A DNA stretch of 64,000 nt, taken from Candidatus Gastranaerophilales bacterium. Lineage in GTDB: Bacteria; Cyanobacteriota; Vampirovibrionia; Gastranaerophilales; Gastranaerophilaceae. Shown here piece after piece: positions 54,105 to 63,554 of this stretch (its first letter is position 1; each line of letters opens with the position of its first letter). The position numbers and the translations under genes were made by a program. The notes below the pieces were generated by a model that did no database searches, was not told the origin of the DNA, and saw nothing but the letters and a program-made list of their open reading frames with translations. The DNA lies in assembly GCA_947594025.1 (NCBI GenBank), contig CANQDZ010000001.1:1-64000 (forward strand), given 5' to 3'.

Positions 54105-55997
54105 ATGGCAGAAGTTACATTCCAAGAAGCAGTAGAAAGAATAAAAAACTCACTTGATATAGTCGACGTTATATCAAAGTATGTTGTGCTTAAAAAAAGC
54201 GGGCAAAATTATACGGGTTTATGTCCTTTTCATAACGAAAAAACACCTTCTTTTGTTGTAACTCCAACCAAGCAGATATTCAAATGCTTCGGCTGCGGGG
54301 AAGGGGGAGATGTCTTTAGTTTTTTGATGAAAATAAATAACCAGAGTTTTTATGAAGCAGTTAAAGAGCAGGCGGATTTTTTAGGAATTGAGCTTCCAAA
54401 GTCATACAATCAAGAAAAAAATGAAGAAAGAAAAAAAGAAAAAGAACGTCTGTATTTGGCAATGAAAAAGTCTGTTGAATTTTTCCATAACAATCTTTTA
54501 AACAATCCTGACGCTCTTGAATATCTTGAAAAAAGAGGTGTAAAAGATAAAGTTATAGGCAAATTCTTCTTAGGACTTTCTCTAAATTCAAAATCCGCTC
54601 TCATTGATTATCTTGCAAAAGAAGAAAACGGCAAATTTACGCATGACGAACTTATAAAGGCAGGACTTGCATTTCAGGGAGAAAGGGAGTGCGTAGACAG
54701 ATTTAAAAACAGGATTATGATTCCTATTTTTGACATTAATGATAACTGCATAGGATTTGGTGCGCGCGCAATAACGGACAATCAAAACCCTAAATATTTG
54801 AATTCTCCGGATAGCGAAATATACAATAAAAGCAACGTTCTGTTTGGTCTAAATACGGCAAAAGAAGCCATAAAAGAGGAAGATGCCGCAATTATTATGG
54901 AGGGATATTTTGACGTGATATCCGCTCAGGCAAACGGAGTTAAAAACGTTGTTGCATCCTGCGGAACGGCTCTAACGCCACAGCATATTAAGCTTCTTTC
55001 AAGATATACATCTTCAAGAAAAATATATTTGGCATTTGATGCGGATGAAGCGGGTCTTAAGGCTGCGAAAAACGGCGGACAAATAATAAAAGAAATTTTT
55101 GCTGGGCTAGGAAACATTAAACAGTACGACTCAAGCTACATGCCGTTGTCTAACAATGTTTGCGAAATAAGAGTGGTATCTCAATTATCGGGAAAAGACC
55201 CTGACGAATTTATAAGAGAATTTGGAGCGGAAGAATACAAAGCTCAAATTAAAAAAGCACCGTTATACTTGGATTTTGAGCTTCAACAAGCATTTAAAAA
55301 TTTTGACAGGGACATGGCTCCTACGGAAAAAGCTAAGTTTGTACAACAGATAGTTGAAATTCTCTCAGAAATAGAAAATGATGTTGTTTTGGGCGATTAT
55401 ATTAGGAGAGCTGCCTACAAGCTTGATGTGGATGAAAGTGTTATCAAAAAAGAGATTAGAGCCTTTAAATCAAGAAACGAAGATGTAAATATTAAGAAAT
55501 ATAAAGATGAAATTAAGCCTATAAAATTCAAAAAAAACAGCCTTGAAGACAGGTATTTTGCCATGGAAGCCAACATCTTAAAATTGGCTCTAAGTGCGGA
55601 TACAGAAGAAAAAAGAGTGTATACAAAACAATCAATCTCGGGCTTGACACTGAAAAACGAAACAAACAAAACGATTTTGGAGAATATTGACAAATTGTTA
55701 ACAAAGGTAAATAATAAAGAAGAACTAGCAAAAAAACTTTTTGCCCAGTTTTGTAGTGAAGTAGAAATACAAAAATATATAACCGATTTAATATATTCGT
55801 CGGATGAATTCTCTAATTTAAAATATGAAGATTTCACACAAGCGTTAATGGAAGTTTTTGAAAGACTAAAAAGCTTGAAGGTAACACTTGACAAGAACGC
55901 AATGCGCGAAAAAATCAAAAACAACAATACTACCGAAGAAGAACAAATAAAAATTTCAAAAGAAATATATGAAAAGTTTGGACACAGGAGACAATAA
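54105..55997 (+). CDS. dnaG: DNA primase DnaG
   Basis: The replication primase. The N-terminal zinc finger has [11 protein letters not shown] and [11 protein letters not shown]. The TOPRIM core holds [12 protein letters not shown] and [13 protein letters not shown]. The C-terminal helical helicase-binding region is poorly conserved. The 630-aa length is usual. It begins directly after the dgt stop, and its stop overlaps the rpoD start (TAATG). Confidence 0.97.
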   Translation: MAEVTFQEAVERIKNSLDIVDVISKYVVLKKSGQNYTGLCPFHNEKTPSFVVTPTKQIFKCFGCGEGGDVFSFLMKINNQSFYEAVKEQADFLGIELPKSYNQEKNEERKKEKERLYLAMKKSVEFFHNNLLNNPDALEYLEKRGVKDKVIGKFFLGLSLNSKSALIDYLAKEENGKFTHDELIKAGLAFQGERECVDRFKNRIMIPIFDINDNCIGFGARAITDNQNPKYLNSPDSEIYNKSNVLFGLNTAKEAIKEEDAAIIMEGYFDVISAQANGVKNVVASCGTALTPQHIKLLSRYTSSRKIYLAFDADEAGLKAAKNGGQIIKEIFAGLGNIKQYDSSYMPLSNNVCEIRVVSQLSGKDPDEFIREFGAEEYKAQIKKAPLYLDFELQQAFKNFDRDMAPTEKAKFVQQIVEILSEIENDVVLGDYIRRAAYKLDVDESVIKKEIRAFKSRNEDVNIKKYKDEIKPIKFKKNSLEDRYFAMEANILKLALSADTEEKRVYTKQSISGLTLKNETNKTILENIDKLLTKVNNKEELAKKLFAQFCSEVEIQKYITDLIYSSDEFSNLKYEDFTQALMEVFERLKSLKVTLDKNAMREKIKNNNTTEEEQIKISKEIYEKFGHRRQ

Positions 55998-57046
55998 TGA
56001 CCAAAAAACGAAACCTCGATGATTCAATCAGCATGCTGGATAAAGCCACAGGCGACGACGCTTTTTATGAAGGTGCGGGACTTGAAACCGATAATATTTC
56101 AAATATTATAAGAACTCACGGCATTACTGCAGAAACAAACCCTATTATGTTTGATTCAGAACTTGATGATGATGAAGAACAAGAATTGGCTATTCCCAAG
56201 GGTATTGCAGTTGACGACCCTGTTAGAATGTACTTGAGAGAAATAGGCAGAATTAAATTATTGACTGCTGACGAAGAAATTGATTTAGCAAGAAAAATCC
56301 TTGCCGGCGGTTCAATAGGTGCGGTTGCTAAACGTAAATTAGTTCAGGCAAACCTTCGTTTAGTCGTATCCATTGCAAAAAAATATGTCGGACGCGGAAT
56401 GTTATTCTTAGATTTAATTCAAGAAGGAAACCTGGGTCTTATTAGAGCGGCTGAAAAATTTGACCATGAAAGAGGATACAAATTCTCAACTTATGCAACA
56501 TGGTGGATTAGACAAGCAATCACCAGAGCTATTGCAGACCAAGCAAGAACAATCAGAATTCCTGTTCACATGGTTGAAACAATTAATAAACTTAAAAAAG
56601 TTACAAGAAAACTTTCTCAAGAGCTTGCAAGAAAACCTTCCGAGGAAGAACTTGCAGTCGAAATGGGTGTTTCCATCAATAAGTTAAGAGAAATCATTAA
56701 AGTTGCACAAGAACCTCTATCCCTTGAAACTCCGATAGGTAAAGAAGAAGATTCAAGACTTGGCGATTTCATTGAAGATAAAGATGCGGATGCTCCGGTT
56801 AAAACGGTTGCACATGAACTTTTAAGAGAAGATTTGGCGGAAGTTTTAAGCTCACTTTCTCCTCGTGAACGTGACGTCTTAAGATTAAGATTTGGTATGG
56901 ATGACGGCCGTCAAAGAACTCTTGAAGAAGTGGGACAGCTGTTTGGCGTAACTCGTGAACGTATCAGACAAATTGAAGCAAAGGCACTTCGCAAATTGCG
57001 TCATCCAAACAGAAGCAAACGCTTAAAAGAATATGTGGAAGTTTAA
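55997..57046 (+). CDS. rpoD: Primary sigma factor (RpoD/SigA), 349 aa
   Basis: The housekeeping sigma factor. Region 1.2 ([16 protein letters not shown]), region 2 ([20 protein letters not shown] and [19 protein letters not shown]) and region 4.2 ([20 protein letters not shown]) are complete. An acidic N-terminal extension of about 70 residues precedes region 1.2. It is the last gene of dgt-dnaG-rpoD, with ribosome site GGAGAC inside the dnaG end, and a terminator follows. Confidence 0.98.
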   Translation: MTKKRNLDDSISMLDKATGDDAFYEGAGLETDNISNIIRTHGITAETNPIMFDSELDDDEEQELAIPKGIAVDDPVRMYLREIGRIKLLTADEEIDLARKILAGGSIGAVAKRKLVQANLRLVVSIAKKYVGRGMLFLDLIQEGNLGLIRAAEKFDHERGYKFSTYATWWIRQAITRAIADQARTIRIPVHMVETINKLKKVTRKLSQELARKPSEEELAVEMGVSINKLREIIKVAQEPLSLETPIGKEEDSRLGDFIEDKDADAPVKTVAHELLREDLAEVLSSLSPRERDVLRLRFGMDDGRQRTLEEVGQLFGVTRERIRQIEAKALRKLRHPNRSKRLKEYVEV

Positions 57047-57051
57047 TAAAT

Positions 57052-57083
57052 AAAAAACCCTGATTTTAAAATCAGGGTTTTTT
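57052..57083. terminator. Bidirectional intrinsic terminator
   Basis: A perfect 16-bp inverted repeat (AAAAAACCCTGATTTT and its complement) with A/T flanks separates the convergent rpoD and lepB genes. Confidence 0.9.
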
Positions 57084-57093
57084 ACTGTTTTAA

Positions 57094-57888
57094 TTATAAT
57101 TTTTTAATTCTGTTTAAAGGCCAGAACAAAAACGTTGCCCTTCCTATAACTCTGTCTTTATTAAGCACTCCCCAAAATCTGCTGTCCAGTGAGTTTCCCC
57201 TGTTGTCGCCCATCATAAAATAGCTGTCCTCGGGAATTATAAAAGGACCGCAGTACATTCCTTCTTTGCAGGAAATCCAATCCTTGTGAGTCAAAATATA
57301 GGGTTCTTCAAGTTTTACGTCATTCACATAAACATAGCTGTTTCCGTTTAATTCTTCTTTTATTTCGAATTTATCTCCGCCAATTGCTACAACTCTTTTT
57401 ATGTAAGCAATATCTTTACAAAATATTCCGGTAAGTCTTGTAAACACAGACCAAAAGTCATTCAAAAGGCTTTCGCTTGGCGGATAAAACACAATCACAT
57501 CGCCCCTTTGTATACTTCTGTTCCAGCTTGTAAGCTTTTGAACAAAAACTCTGTCGCCTTCGATGATAGTATTTTTCATAGATGCTGAGGGTATAATTCT
57601 AAGCTCGCCTATAAATTCTCTTATTAAGATAACGGCAACAATTACAAAAACAATTGTTGAGATAAGCTCTTTTATTACAAGATAAACTTCAACTTTATCC
57701 TTGTACATTTCTCTTAAATCTTTAAAAAGCTTTTGCCTGTATTCTTTATCCTTAAAGAATTTAAAAAAGCAATCGTCATTATCTTCTTTTTTTCCCTCGT
57801 ATTTGTTTGCCAGTTCTTTTAGCTTATTTTTATATTCTCTTTTTTTAACTTCGTCGTAAAAGTTTTTTATTTTCTGAATGAATGACAT
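57094..57888 (-). CDS. lepB: Signal peptidase I
   Basis: This enzyme cleaves Sec signal peptides at the outer face of the inner membrane. One membrane helix (about residues 68-88) is preceded by a long, highly charged cytoplasmic extension. The catalytic Ser is in IIPSASMKNTIIEGD, the Lys in YIKRVVAIGGDKF, and box E is GDNRGNSLDSRFWG. It has 264 aa. It follows the prenyl synthase gene after 9 nt, with ribosome site AAAGGTG, as the last gene of the lpxD operon. Confidence 0.95.
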   Translation of the reverse strand: MSFIQKIKNFYDEVKKREYKNKLKELANKYEGKKEDNDDCFFKFFKDKEYRQKLFKDLREMYKDKVEVYLVIKELISTIVFVIVAVILIREFIGELRIIPSASMKNTIIEGDRVFVQKLTSWNRSIQRGDVIVFYPPSESLLNDFWSVFTRLTGIFCKDIAYIKRVVAIGGDKFEIKEELNGNSYVYVNDVKLEEPYILTHKDWISCKEGMYCGPFIIPEDSYFMMGDNRGNSLDSRFWGVLNKDRVIGRATFLFWPLNRIKKL

Positions 57889-57897
57889 TTTTCACCT

Positions 57898-58692
57898 TTA
57901 TAATTTGTACAAAATTTCGCATAACTCTTTTTTATATACGTTATCCGTGAAATCAAGATTTTTGTTTGTCTTTTTAATAAGTTCATCAACAAAATCTTTA
58001 ACTATAATATCACAATCTGAAATATTATTTGTTTTACATAAAATATCTTTTAAGGTATAAATTCCGTTTTCCTTATCTTCATTTGATTTCAAGTCATTTA
58101 AAATTTGAAATGCGAGCCCAAATGATAAAGTAAAATCTTCTATCTCTTTTTTATGTTCTTCATAATTTGAAATTAAAAGAGCACTCTGAACACCTGATAA
58201 GAACAAAAGCGCGGTTTTATTTATATTTTTTTCCAAATATTCATCAAGCGTTGGTATTTTTCCTCTCTCAAAAAGCTGGGTTATTTCACTTTCAATCATC
58301 TTTTGAGTATTTTTCGAAAAAATTTCTATAATTTTTTGATTGTTGAGTTTTGAAAGCTCAAAAAGCGCCACGGATAAAAGATAATCTCCGCCAAGAACGG
58401 CAGACTTTGCGCCAAATTCTTTCACGGTTGTAATTTTTCCGCGCCTTAAAGAAGCATCGTCTATAATATCATCATGAATTAAGGTGGCGCTGTGTAAAAT
58501 CTCAACCGCATAAGCAAGATTTATGTGCTCTTTTTTAATCTCCAGATTTAACATCTTAAGAATTAAAAAAATGAGTTTTGGGCGTAATCTTTTTGAGGGT
58601 AAATTCAAAAAATCGATTAGGTGTAATTTATCCTCCTCGATTTTTGTATCTTTAATTTTATGCTCGAGTTGTTCTAATTCAAAAGTAAGCAT
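57898..58692 (-). CDS. Trans-isoprenyl diphosphate synthase-like protein with altered second Asp motif, 264 aa
   Basis: The family motifs SKRLRPKLIF (residues 33-42), LIHDDIIDDASLRRG with the first DDxxD at 74-78, GGDYLLSVALFEL and FGLAFQIL are in order. The second Asp-rich motif, normally DDxxD after FQI, reads NDLKS (199-203). The protein is also shorter than the usual 300-340 aa. It may make a prenyl diphosphate with altered metal binding, or be a non-catalytic partner subunit. The start overlaps the M29 peptidase stop by 1 nt. Confidence 0.82.
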   Translation of the reverse strand: MLTFELEQLEHKIKDTKIEEDKLHLIDFLNLPSKRLRPKLIFLILKMLNLEIKKEHINLAYAVEILHSATLIHDDIIDDASLRRGKITTVKEFGAKSAVLGGDYLLSVALFELSKLNNQKIIEIFSKNTQKMIESEITQLFERGKIPTLDEYLEKNINKTALLFLSGVQSALLISNYEEHKKEIEDFTLSFGLAFQILNDLKSNEDKENGIYTLKDILCKTNNISDCDIIVKDFVDELIKKTNKNLDFTDNVYKKELCEILYKL

Positions 58693-59795
58693 TATATCAA
58701 AAATTCACCGTCTTTGTATATTAAAACATCATCAGCATATATTTCACCGCCATTTTTCATATCTTTAATTAAATCCCAGTGAAGTCCGGATTCATTTTTA
58801 CCGCCTGTTTCGGGATAACTTGCACCGAGCGCCATATGAATTGAACCGCCGATTTTTTCATCAAAAAGGATGTTTCCCGTTACATCTTTAACTCTTTTGT
58901 TTGTACCTATTGCAATTTCGCCCACAAATTTTGCACCCTCATCAATATTTATCATTGATTGGAAAAATTCATCGCCGACTTCAGCACGAGCTTCCGTCAC
59001 TTTGCCGTTTTCCAAAGTTAAGTGAATTTTGTGAGATTCGGAACCTCTGTAAATTGCAGGAAAGTCAAAATAGATATGACCGTTCGCGCTATCTTCAACG
59101 GGAGATGTAAAGATTTCTCCGTCGGGAAAATTGTTAAAGCCTGCACAGCTAATCCAAGTTCTTCCTTTTGTTGAAAATGTAATATCGGTATCGAGTCCGA
59201 CATATCTTATTTTTGAGGTTTTGTTCAGGTACTCGGCAATTTTGTCTTGTTTTTTGCCTATTTCCGTCCATACGCTTACGGGATCATCTTCGTCCAAATA
59301 ACAAGTTGAAATAATAAAATCTTTATATTCATCAAGACTCATCTTTGCTTCCTGAGCAAGCGCGTTAGTCGGATAATCCGCAATAACCCAATTCAAATTA
59401 CCCTCAGCAGCTCTTTTTAAAAGAAGATTAGATAATCCTTTTGTATAATTAGACCTTTTTGCCATTTTTTGTTTGTCGGCTCTTGCCATATTTTTGACGT
59501 TTACGGGTGCGCCGATTGAAATAAAAACATCTGCCTTTTCATATTCAACTTGGCTCATGGGGTCAATATACTCAAGCTGTTCATCATTTGCATATTTAAA
59601 ATAAATTTCGGAAAGCTCGTCCATGGAACATCTCACAACTGGATTTGCCCCGAGTTCAAGCACTTTTTTGTATATTTCTTTAACTAAAGGTTGTGCCTCG
59701 TTTGTTGAACGGATAACAACAAGGTCGCCTTTTTTGACGCGTGTTGAGTATTCAACCAAGACGCGTGCATATTTTTCTAAAATAGGATGATACAT
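58692..59795 (-). CDS. M29-family metalloaminopeptidase (AmpS/PepS type), 367 aa
   Basis: A cytoplasmic metal-dependent aminopeptidase. The M29 pattern is visible in PDGEIFTSPVEDSANGHI, the EARAEVGDEFFQ segment, IGTNKRV, and the His/Tyr/Asp cluster GSIHMALGASYPETGG and LHWDLI. The family trims N-terminal residues broadly. The ribosome site GAAAGGTG lies inside lpxA; its ATG overlaps the lpxA stop by 1 nt. Its place inside the lipid A operon is probably only transcriptional. Confidence 0.9.
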   Translation of the reverse strand: MYHPILEKYARVLVEYSTRVKKGDLVVIRSTNEAQPLVKEIYKKVLELGANPVVRCSMDELSEIYFKYANDEQLEYIDPMSQVEYEKADVFISIGAPVNVKNMARADKQKMAKRSNYTKGLSNLLLKRAAEGNLNWVIADYPTNALAQEAKMSLDEYKDFIISTCYLDEDDPVSVWTEIGKKQDKIAEYLNKTSKIRYVGLDTDITFSTKGRTWISCAGFNNFPDGEIFTSPVEDSANGHIYFDFPAIYRGSESHKIHLTLENGKVTEARAEVGDEFFQSMINIDEGAKFVGEIAIGTNKRVKDVTGNILFDEKIGGSIHMALGASYPETGGKNESGLHWDLIKDMKNGGEIYADDVLIYKDGEFLI

Positions 59796-60598
59796 TATTC
59801 ACCTTTCTCATCTGAATTGTGAAAACCTTCTTTATCCTTAAGGGTTACGCCACGCTTAGAGGTTTTAACAAATTCTATAATATTTTTTACATATTGATTC
59901 ATTTCAACAGTTTTTTCAATCTCCTCAAGAGCTTGAGTGGTATTAAGATGTTCACTTGTTAAAATTCTAATTGCTTTATGAACCGCATCTCTTGTATCTT
60001 TATCAATTCCTCTGCGTCTTAAGCCGATTGCATTTAATCCCTTAGGAATTGCGGGAATACCTTCCGCTTTAACGTAGGGCAAAATATCCATTCTCGCGGC
60101 AGAAGCGCCTGAAATAATTGCCATTTCACCAATTCTTATGTTTTGGTGGAATACGCTTTGACCGCCTAAAAATGCACCTCGTCCGACATGAACGTGTCCG
60201 CCGATTGTAGCCGCATTTGCCATTATAACTTCATCACCCAAATGGCAATTATGTGCAACATGGGTGTATGCCATAAGAAGACATTTATTGCCTATAACGG
60301 TTGCACCTTCGCCTGATGCTCTGTGTACCGTTGCAAATTCTCTAATCCAGCAGTTATCGCCAATAATAACTTTTGTTTCTTCTCCTTTATAACCCAAATC
60401 TTGAGGTTCCGCACCTATTACTGACATAGGTCCGATTTTACAATTTTCGCCGATTTCAGCATATTCTATAAAAGAACCTGCAAGGATTTTTGTCCCTTTT
60501 TTAATTACAACGTTTTTTCCTATTACAACGTTTGCACCAATCTCAACGCTTTCATCTATTTTAGCTGTCTCATCAATAATTGCTGTTTTATGTATCAT
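59795..60598 (-). CDS. lpxA: UDP-N-acetylglucosamine acyltransferase
   Basis: This enzyme performs the first step of lipid A synthesis. It is a left-handed beta-helix with hexapeptide repeats (IDETAKIDESVEIGANVVIG). The catalytic His is in YTHVAHNCHLGDE. A C-terminal helical domain follows (residues 190-250). I use the ATG at 60598 (267 aa) because the GGAGGT ribosome site in the fabZ end serves it; an upstream in-frame extension of 18 residues overlaps fabZ and has no family counterpart. Confidence 0.96.
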   Translation of the reverse strand: MIHKTAIIDETAKIDESVEIGANVVIGKNVVIKKGTKILAGSFIEYAEIGENCKIGPMSVIGAEPQDLGYKGEETKVIIGDNCWIREFATVHRASGEGATVIGNKCLLMAYTHVAHNCHLGDEVIMANAATIGGHVHVGRGAFLGGQSVFHQNIRIGEMAIISGASAARMDILPYVKAEGIPAIPKGLNAIGLRRRGIDKDTRDAVHKAIRILTSEHLNTTQALEEIEKTVEMNQYVKNIIEFVKTSKRGVTLKDKEGFHNSDEKGE

Positions 60599-60600
60599 AT

Positions 60601-61050
60601 CTATTTTTGACCTCCGTCTATAAATGCAACTTTCATAACGGCTTCGGTACATAAATTGCCGTTGACGTAGGCTTTTCCTTCAGAAACTCCAAAAGGTCCC
60701 TTTAATTTTGTTAAATGTATTTCCATATCGAGCCTATCCCCCGGTCTTACAACGTTTTTAAACTTAACGCTTTCAAGACCTGCAAACAATGCAAGCTTTC
60801 CTTTATATTGAGGAAGACATAACAAAATTGGAGCTGAACATTGAGCCATAGCCTCAATTTGTAAAACACCCGGCATTACGGGATTATTCGGAAAATGTCC
60901 TTGAAAGAATGCCTCGTTCATAGTCAGATTTTTATATCCTTTGGAATATTCCCCCGGAACGCACTCTGTTATTTTATCAACAAGTAAAAACGGATATCTG
61001 TGAGGAATAAGTTTCATAATGCCGTCTATATCAAAAGATAATTTTTCCAT
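60601..61050 (-). CDS. fabZ: 3-hydroxyacyl-[ACP] dehydratase FabZ
   Basis: This hotdog-fold dehydratase of fatty acid elongation draws on the same hydroxyacyl-ACP pool as LpxA. MKLIPHRYPFLLVDKITE and the active-site segment FFQGHFPNNPVMPGVLQIEA show the catalytic His and Glu. It has 149 aa. The ATG overlaps the lpxC stop (TAATG). The lpxC-fabZ-lpxA order is classical. Confidence 0.97.
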   Translation of the reverse strand: MEKLSFDIDGIMKLIPHRYPFLLVDKITECVPGEYSKGYKNLTMNEAFFQGHFPNNPVMPGVLQIEAMAQCSAPILLCLPQYKGKLALFAGLESVKFKNVVRPGDRLDMEIHLTKLKGPFGVSEGKAYVNGNLCTEAVMKVAFIDGGQK

Positions 61051-61889
61051 TATATTTTCTCCTTTAATAATTTAGAGGTTTCAACATGCATAAAATGCCC
61101 TGCTTCTTTAACTAAAACATTCATTTTCATCTTTAAGGGATTATAGCCCGTGAGCCTTAAATCACCTATTATGTCCAAAATTTTATGTTTAGCGGGTTCC
61201 AATTCAGACCTTAATTCTGTTGTGTAACCAACATCTTTAAGACCAACCGTATTCTCAATTGTAACCCCGCGCGAATATCCTGCTGCCTGCAGCATATCTA
61301 AATCTTTTAAATAACCAAAAGTTCTTGCTTCAATTACTTCTTCAATATTAGAAGAAGTTGCAAACCTTTGTATTAAATCAGGGTGATTGTAATTTACGGA
61401 ATAAGTAATTTTTGTATCATCTTCACTCGGTAAAAGAACAACTGAGCTTTTGCCTTTTTGATAATAAACAGGCTCTTTTAAAGAGGGCGCTTCGTCTTCT
61501 TCCCCGTCATAACCGACTTCATTAAATAATCTGACCCATTCTTTTGCACTGCCGTCAAATATAGGCAATTCAAAGGCATTTTGGGTCATTTTTGCAGCTT
61601 CAAAATTTGGATTTACAAAAATAATATCAAGTGCGTCAATTCCGCATATTGCAACAGCTGCCATAAAATGCTCAATAAGTGCAACTTTATAGCCTGCAAG
61701 GTCATTAAAATCACCAAGAACAACACAGTGTTCGGTTGAAACTATATTATTACAATCTGCAACAAGTGTTTTATCTGCAATATGGAACCTAATCCCCTTT
61801 TCGTTTGACGGACACAACTCAATAAGAGCAGGAACGCCCGTCATAAGTCCATTCCCTTTTGCTGTTATTTTAGATTTTACCGTCTTCAT
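61050..61889 (-). CDS. lpxC: UDP-3-O-acyl-N-acetylglucosamine deacetylase
   Basis: This zinc enzyme performs the committed step of lipid A synthesis. Zinc ligands are visible in [19 protein letters not shown] and [17 protein letters not shown], and the catalytic His in [10 protein letters not shown]. The N-terminal motif usually written GLHSG reads GLMTG. It has 279 aa. It overlaps lpxD by 20 nt, so translation is coupled. Confidence 0.96.
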   Translation of the reverse strand: MKTVKSKITAKGNGLMTGVPALIELCPSNEKGIRFHIADKTLVADCNNIVSTEHCVVLGDFNDLAGYKVALIEHFMAAVAICGIDALDIIFVNPNFEAAKMTQNAFELPIFDGSAKEWVRLFNEVGYDGEEDEAPSLKEPVYYQKGKSSVVLLPSEDDTKITYSVNYNHPDLIQRFATSSNIEEVIEARTFGYLKDLDMLQAAGYSRGVTIENTVGLKDVGYTTELRSELEPAKHKILDIIGDLRLTGYNPLKMKMNVLVKEAGHFMHVETSKLLKEKI

Positions 61890-62979
61890 TTAAAAATTTC
61901 TCGTAATCTTCCAGCAAGTGCTGGTATTTTTTGTATTTTTGAACCATAACCTCTGCTTCGCCCAAGTATTTTAGACGTTTTAGGAAGTCTTTTCTCGGAA
62001 CTGCCGGAGCACCCATTAACACTGAACGTGCAGGATGAGATTTTGTAACACCTGCTTGCGCAAGAATTATAGAATCCGAGCCTATTTCGATATGGTCTGC
62101 AAGACCCGCTTGACCTGCAATTACAACTCTGTCTCCAATCACGCAGCTTCCTGCAATACCTGTTTGAGAAACAATCATGCATCCTTTTCCTATTCTGCAA
62201 TTATGTCCTATCATAACCAGATTATCAATTTTTGTCTGAGTTCCGATTGTCGTATTCTCAACAGTTCCTCTGTCTATTGTTGTATTTGCACCAATTTCAA
62301 CATCGTCTTCAATTACAACTGAACCGAGAGAAGGAATTTTGAATATCCTTTGATTTTCTTTTCCGCCTTTAATTTCGCCTTCTTGACGAGCTTGCTCAAT
62401 ATTATCGGGCGTTTCCGTTACAAAGCTGAAACCGTCCGCGCCGATTGATGCACCATGGTGAATAATAACTCTTGAACCGATTTGAACAAAGTCACCAACG
62501 TTAACACCCGGATGGAATAAACAATTTTCACCGATTTTTGCAAATTTACCGACGTATACGTTTGGCATCAATTTTGAATTGTTACCTATAACCGCCCCCC
62601 TTGAGACAACAACATTCGGACCGATTGAAACATTTTGTCCGATTTTTGCTTCAGGATGAATGACGGCAGTCGGGTGAATGCCGATAGGAGTATCAGGTGC
62701 TTCATAAAACACATGTAAAAGCTTCATCATTGCAAGTCTTGGTCTTTCAACTTCAATTGTTGAAATATTTTCAAGGCTGACGCCTAATGGAGTAACCGCA
62801 CATTTTGCTTTGCTGTGTTCTAAGTTTGCAATTTCTTCTTCACCAAGCGCAAGAGCCAGTGTATTTTCATCCGCCAATAACGGAGGCAAAACTTTATCTA
62901 TTTTGGCATCGTTATTTTTTGTTAAAATACCGCCTACAATTTCAGCCAATTCCTCTTGCGTATACATTTTTTTACTCAC
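61870..62979 (-). CDS. lpxD: UDP-3-O-acylglucosamine N-acyltransferase
   Basis: This enzyme is the third acylation step of lipid A. An N-terminal uridine-binding domain (residues 1-100) precedes a hexapeptide beta-helix ([20 protein letters not shown]). The catalytic His pair is in [14 protein letters not shown] and [12 protein letters not shown]. It starts with GTG: GGAGG lies 6 nt before it. It leads the operon lpxD-lpxC-fabZ-lpxA-peptidase-prenyl synthase-lepB. Confidence 0.96.
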   Translation of the reverse strand: MSKKMYTQEELAEIVGGILTKNNDAKIDKVLPPLLADENTLALALGEEEIANLEHSKAKCAVTPLGVSLENISTIEVERPRLAMMKLLHVFYEAPDTPIGIHPTAVIHPEAKIGQNVSIGPNVVVSRGAVIGNNSKLMPNVYVGKFAKIGENCLFHPGVNVGDFVQIGSRVIIHHGASIGADGFSFVTETPDNIEQARQEGEIKGGKENQRIFKIPSLGSVVIEDDVEIGANTTIDRGTVENTTIGTQTKIDNLVMIGHNCRIGKGCMIVSQTGIAGSCVIGDRVVIAGQAGLADHIEIGSDSIILAQAGVTKSHPARSVLMGAPAVPRKDFLKRLKYLGEAEVMVQKYKKYQHLLEDYEKFLNEDGKI

Positions 62980-63012
62980 CCAAAACCTCCTATAAAGAAT
63001 TTCTCTATGCTA

Positions 63013-63042
63013 AGTATATCAACTATACCGTCATTTAGTCAA
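63013..63042 (-). promoter_or_regulatory. Sigma-70 promoter of the lpxD operon
   Basis: TTGACT (63042-63037), an 18-nt spacer and TATACT (63018-63013) lie 33 nt before the lpxD GTG. Both boxes are one mismatch from consensus. Confidence 0.7.
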
Positions 63043-63049
63043 TATATTG

Positions 63050-63517
63050 TTAAGCCTTAATTTTATTGATTAAACCGGTTGTTGATTTACCCTCTTCGAA
63101 CTTTATAAACTCAACATGCCCGCCGTATTCCTTAATAACAGGCGCCTCGGGCAATGTGTCCATTGTATAATCAGCCCCCTTGGTATAGACATCAGGCTTA
63201 ATTTTAGCCAGAAGCTTTGAGGGGCTTTTTTCGTCAAATAAAATAACATAATCAACGCAGGATAAGGCACATAAAATATAGGCTCTGTCAACTTCGCTGT
63301 TTATCGGGCGTCCTTCCCCTTTTATTAATTTAACTGACACATCCGAGTTCATAAGAACAATTAAAATATCCCCAAAAGATTTACTCTTTTCAAGATATTT
63401 AACATGTCCCACATGCAAAATATCAAAACAACCGTTGGTTAAAACCGTCTTTTTGTTTTCTTGTTTTAGTTTAACTAAAAGTTTATCGATATTTTCTTGT
63501 AAAATAATTTCTCCCAT
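63050..63517 (-). CDS. rfaE2: D-glycero-beta-D-manno-heptose 1-phosphate adenylyltransferase
   Basis: This nucleotidyltransferase makes ADP-heptose for the LPS core. TNGCFDILHVGHVKYLE is the cytidylyltransferase-fold HxGH motif, and LIKGEGRPIN and VYTKGADYTMD are RfaE2/HldE-C signatures, ending with GKSTTGLI. It is a stand-alone domain (155 aa), without the kinase half of HldE. The ATG at 63517 is preferred over a TTG at 63532, because TATAAT (63529-63524) ends exactly 6 nt before it. Confidence 0.94.
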   Translation of the reverse strand: MGEIILQENIDKLLVKLKQENKKTVLTNGCFDILHVGHVKYLEKSKSFGDILIVLMNSDVSVKLIKGEGRPINSEVDRAYILCALSCVDYVILFDEKSPSKLLAKIKPDVYTKGADYTMDTLPEAPVIKEYGGHVEFIKFEEGKSTTGLINKIKA

Positions 63518-63554
63518 ACGGTCATTATACAATAAATTATGTTAAAATGTAGCT

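Noticed and set aside
55415-55927. 170-aa minus-strand ORF over dnaG
   Set aside because: Shadow of the dnaG 3' part; Phe/Ser-rich low-quality sequence with no start signal.
60599-60652. 18-residue N-terminal extension of lpxA
   Set aside because: It overlaps the fabZ end, and the GGAGGT site serves the ATG at 60598, where LpxA homologues begin.
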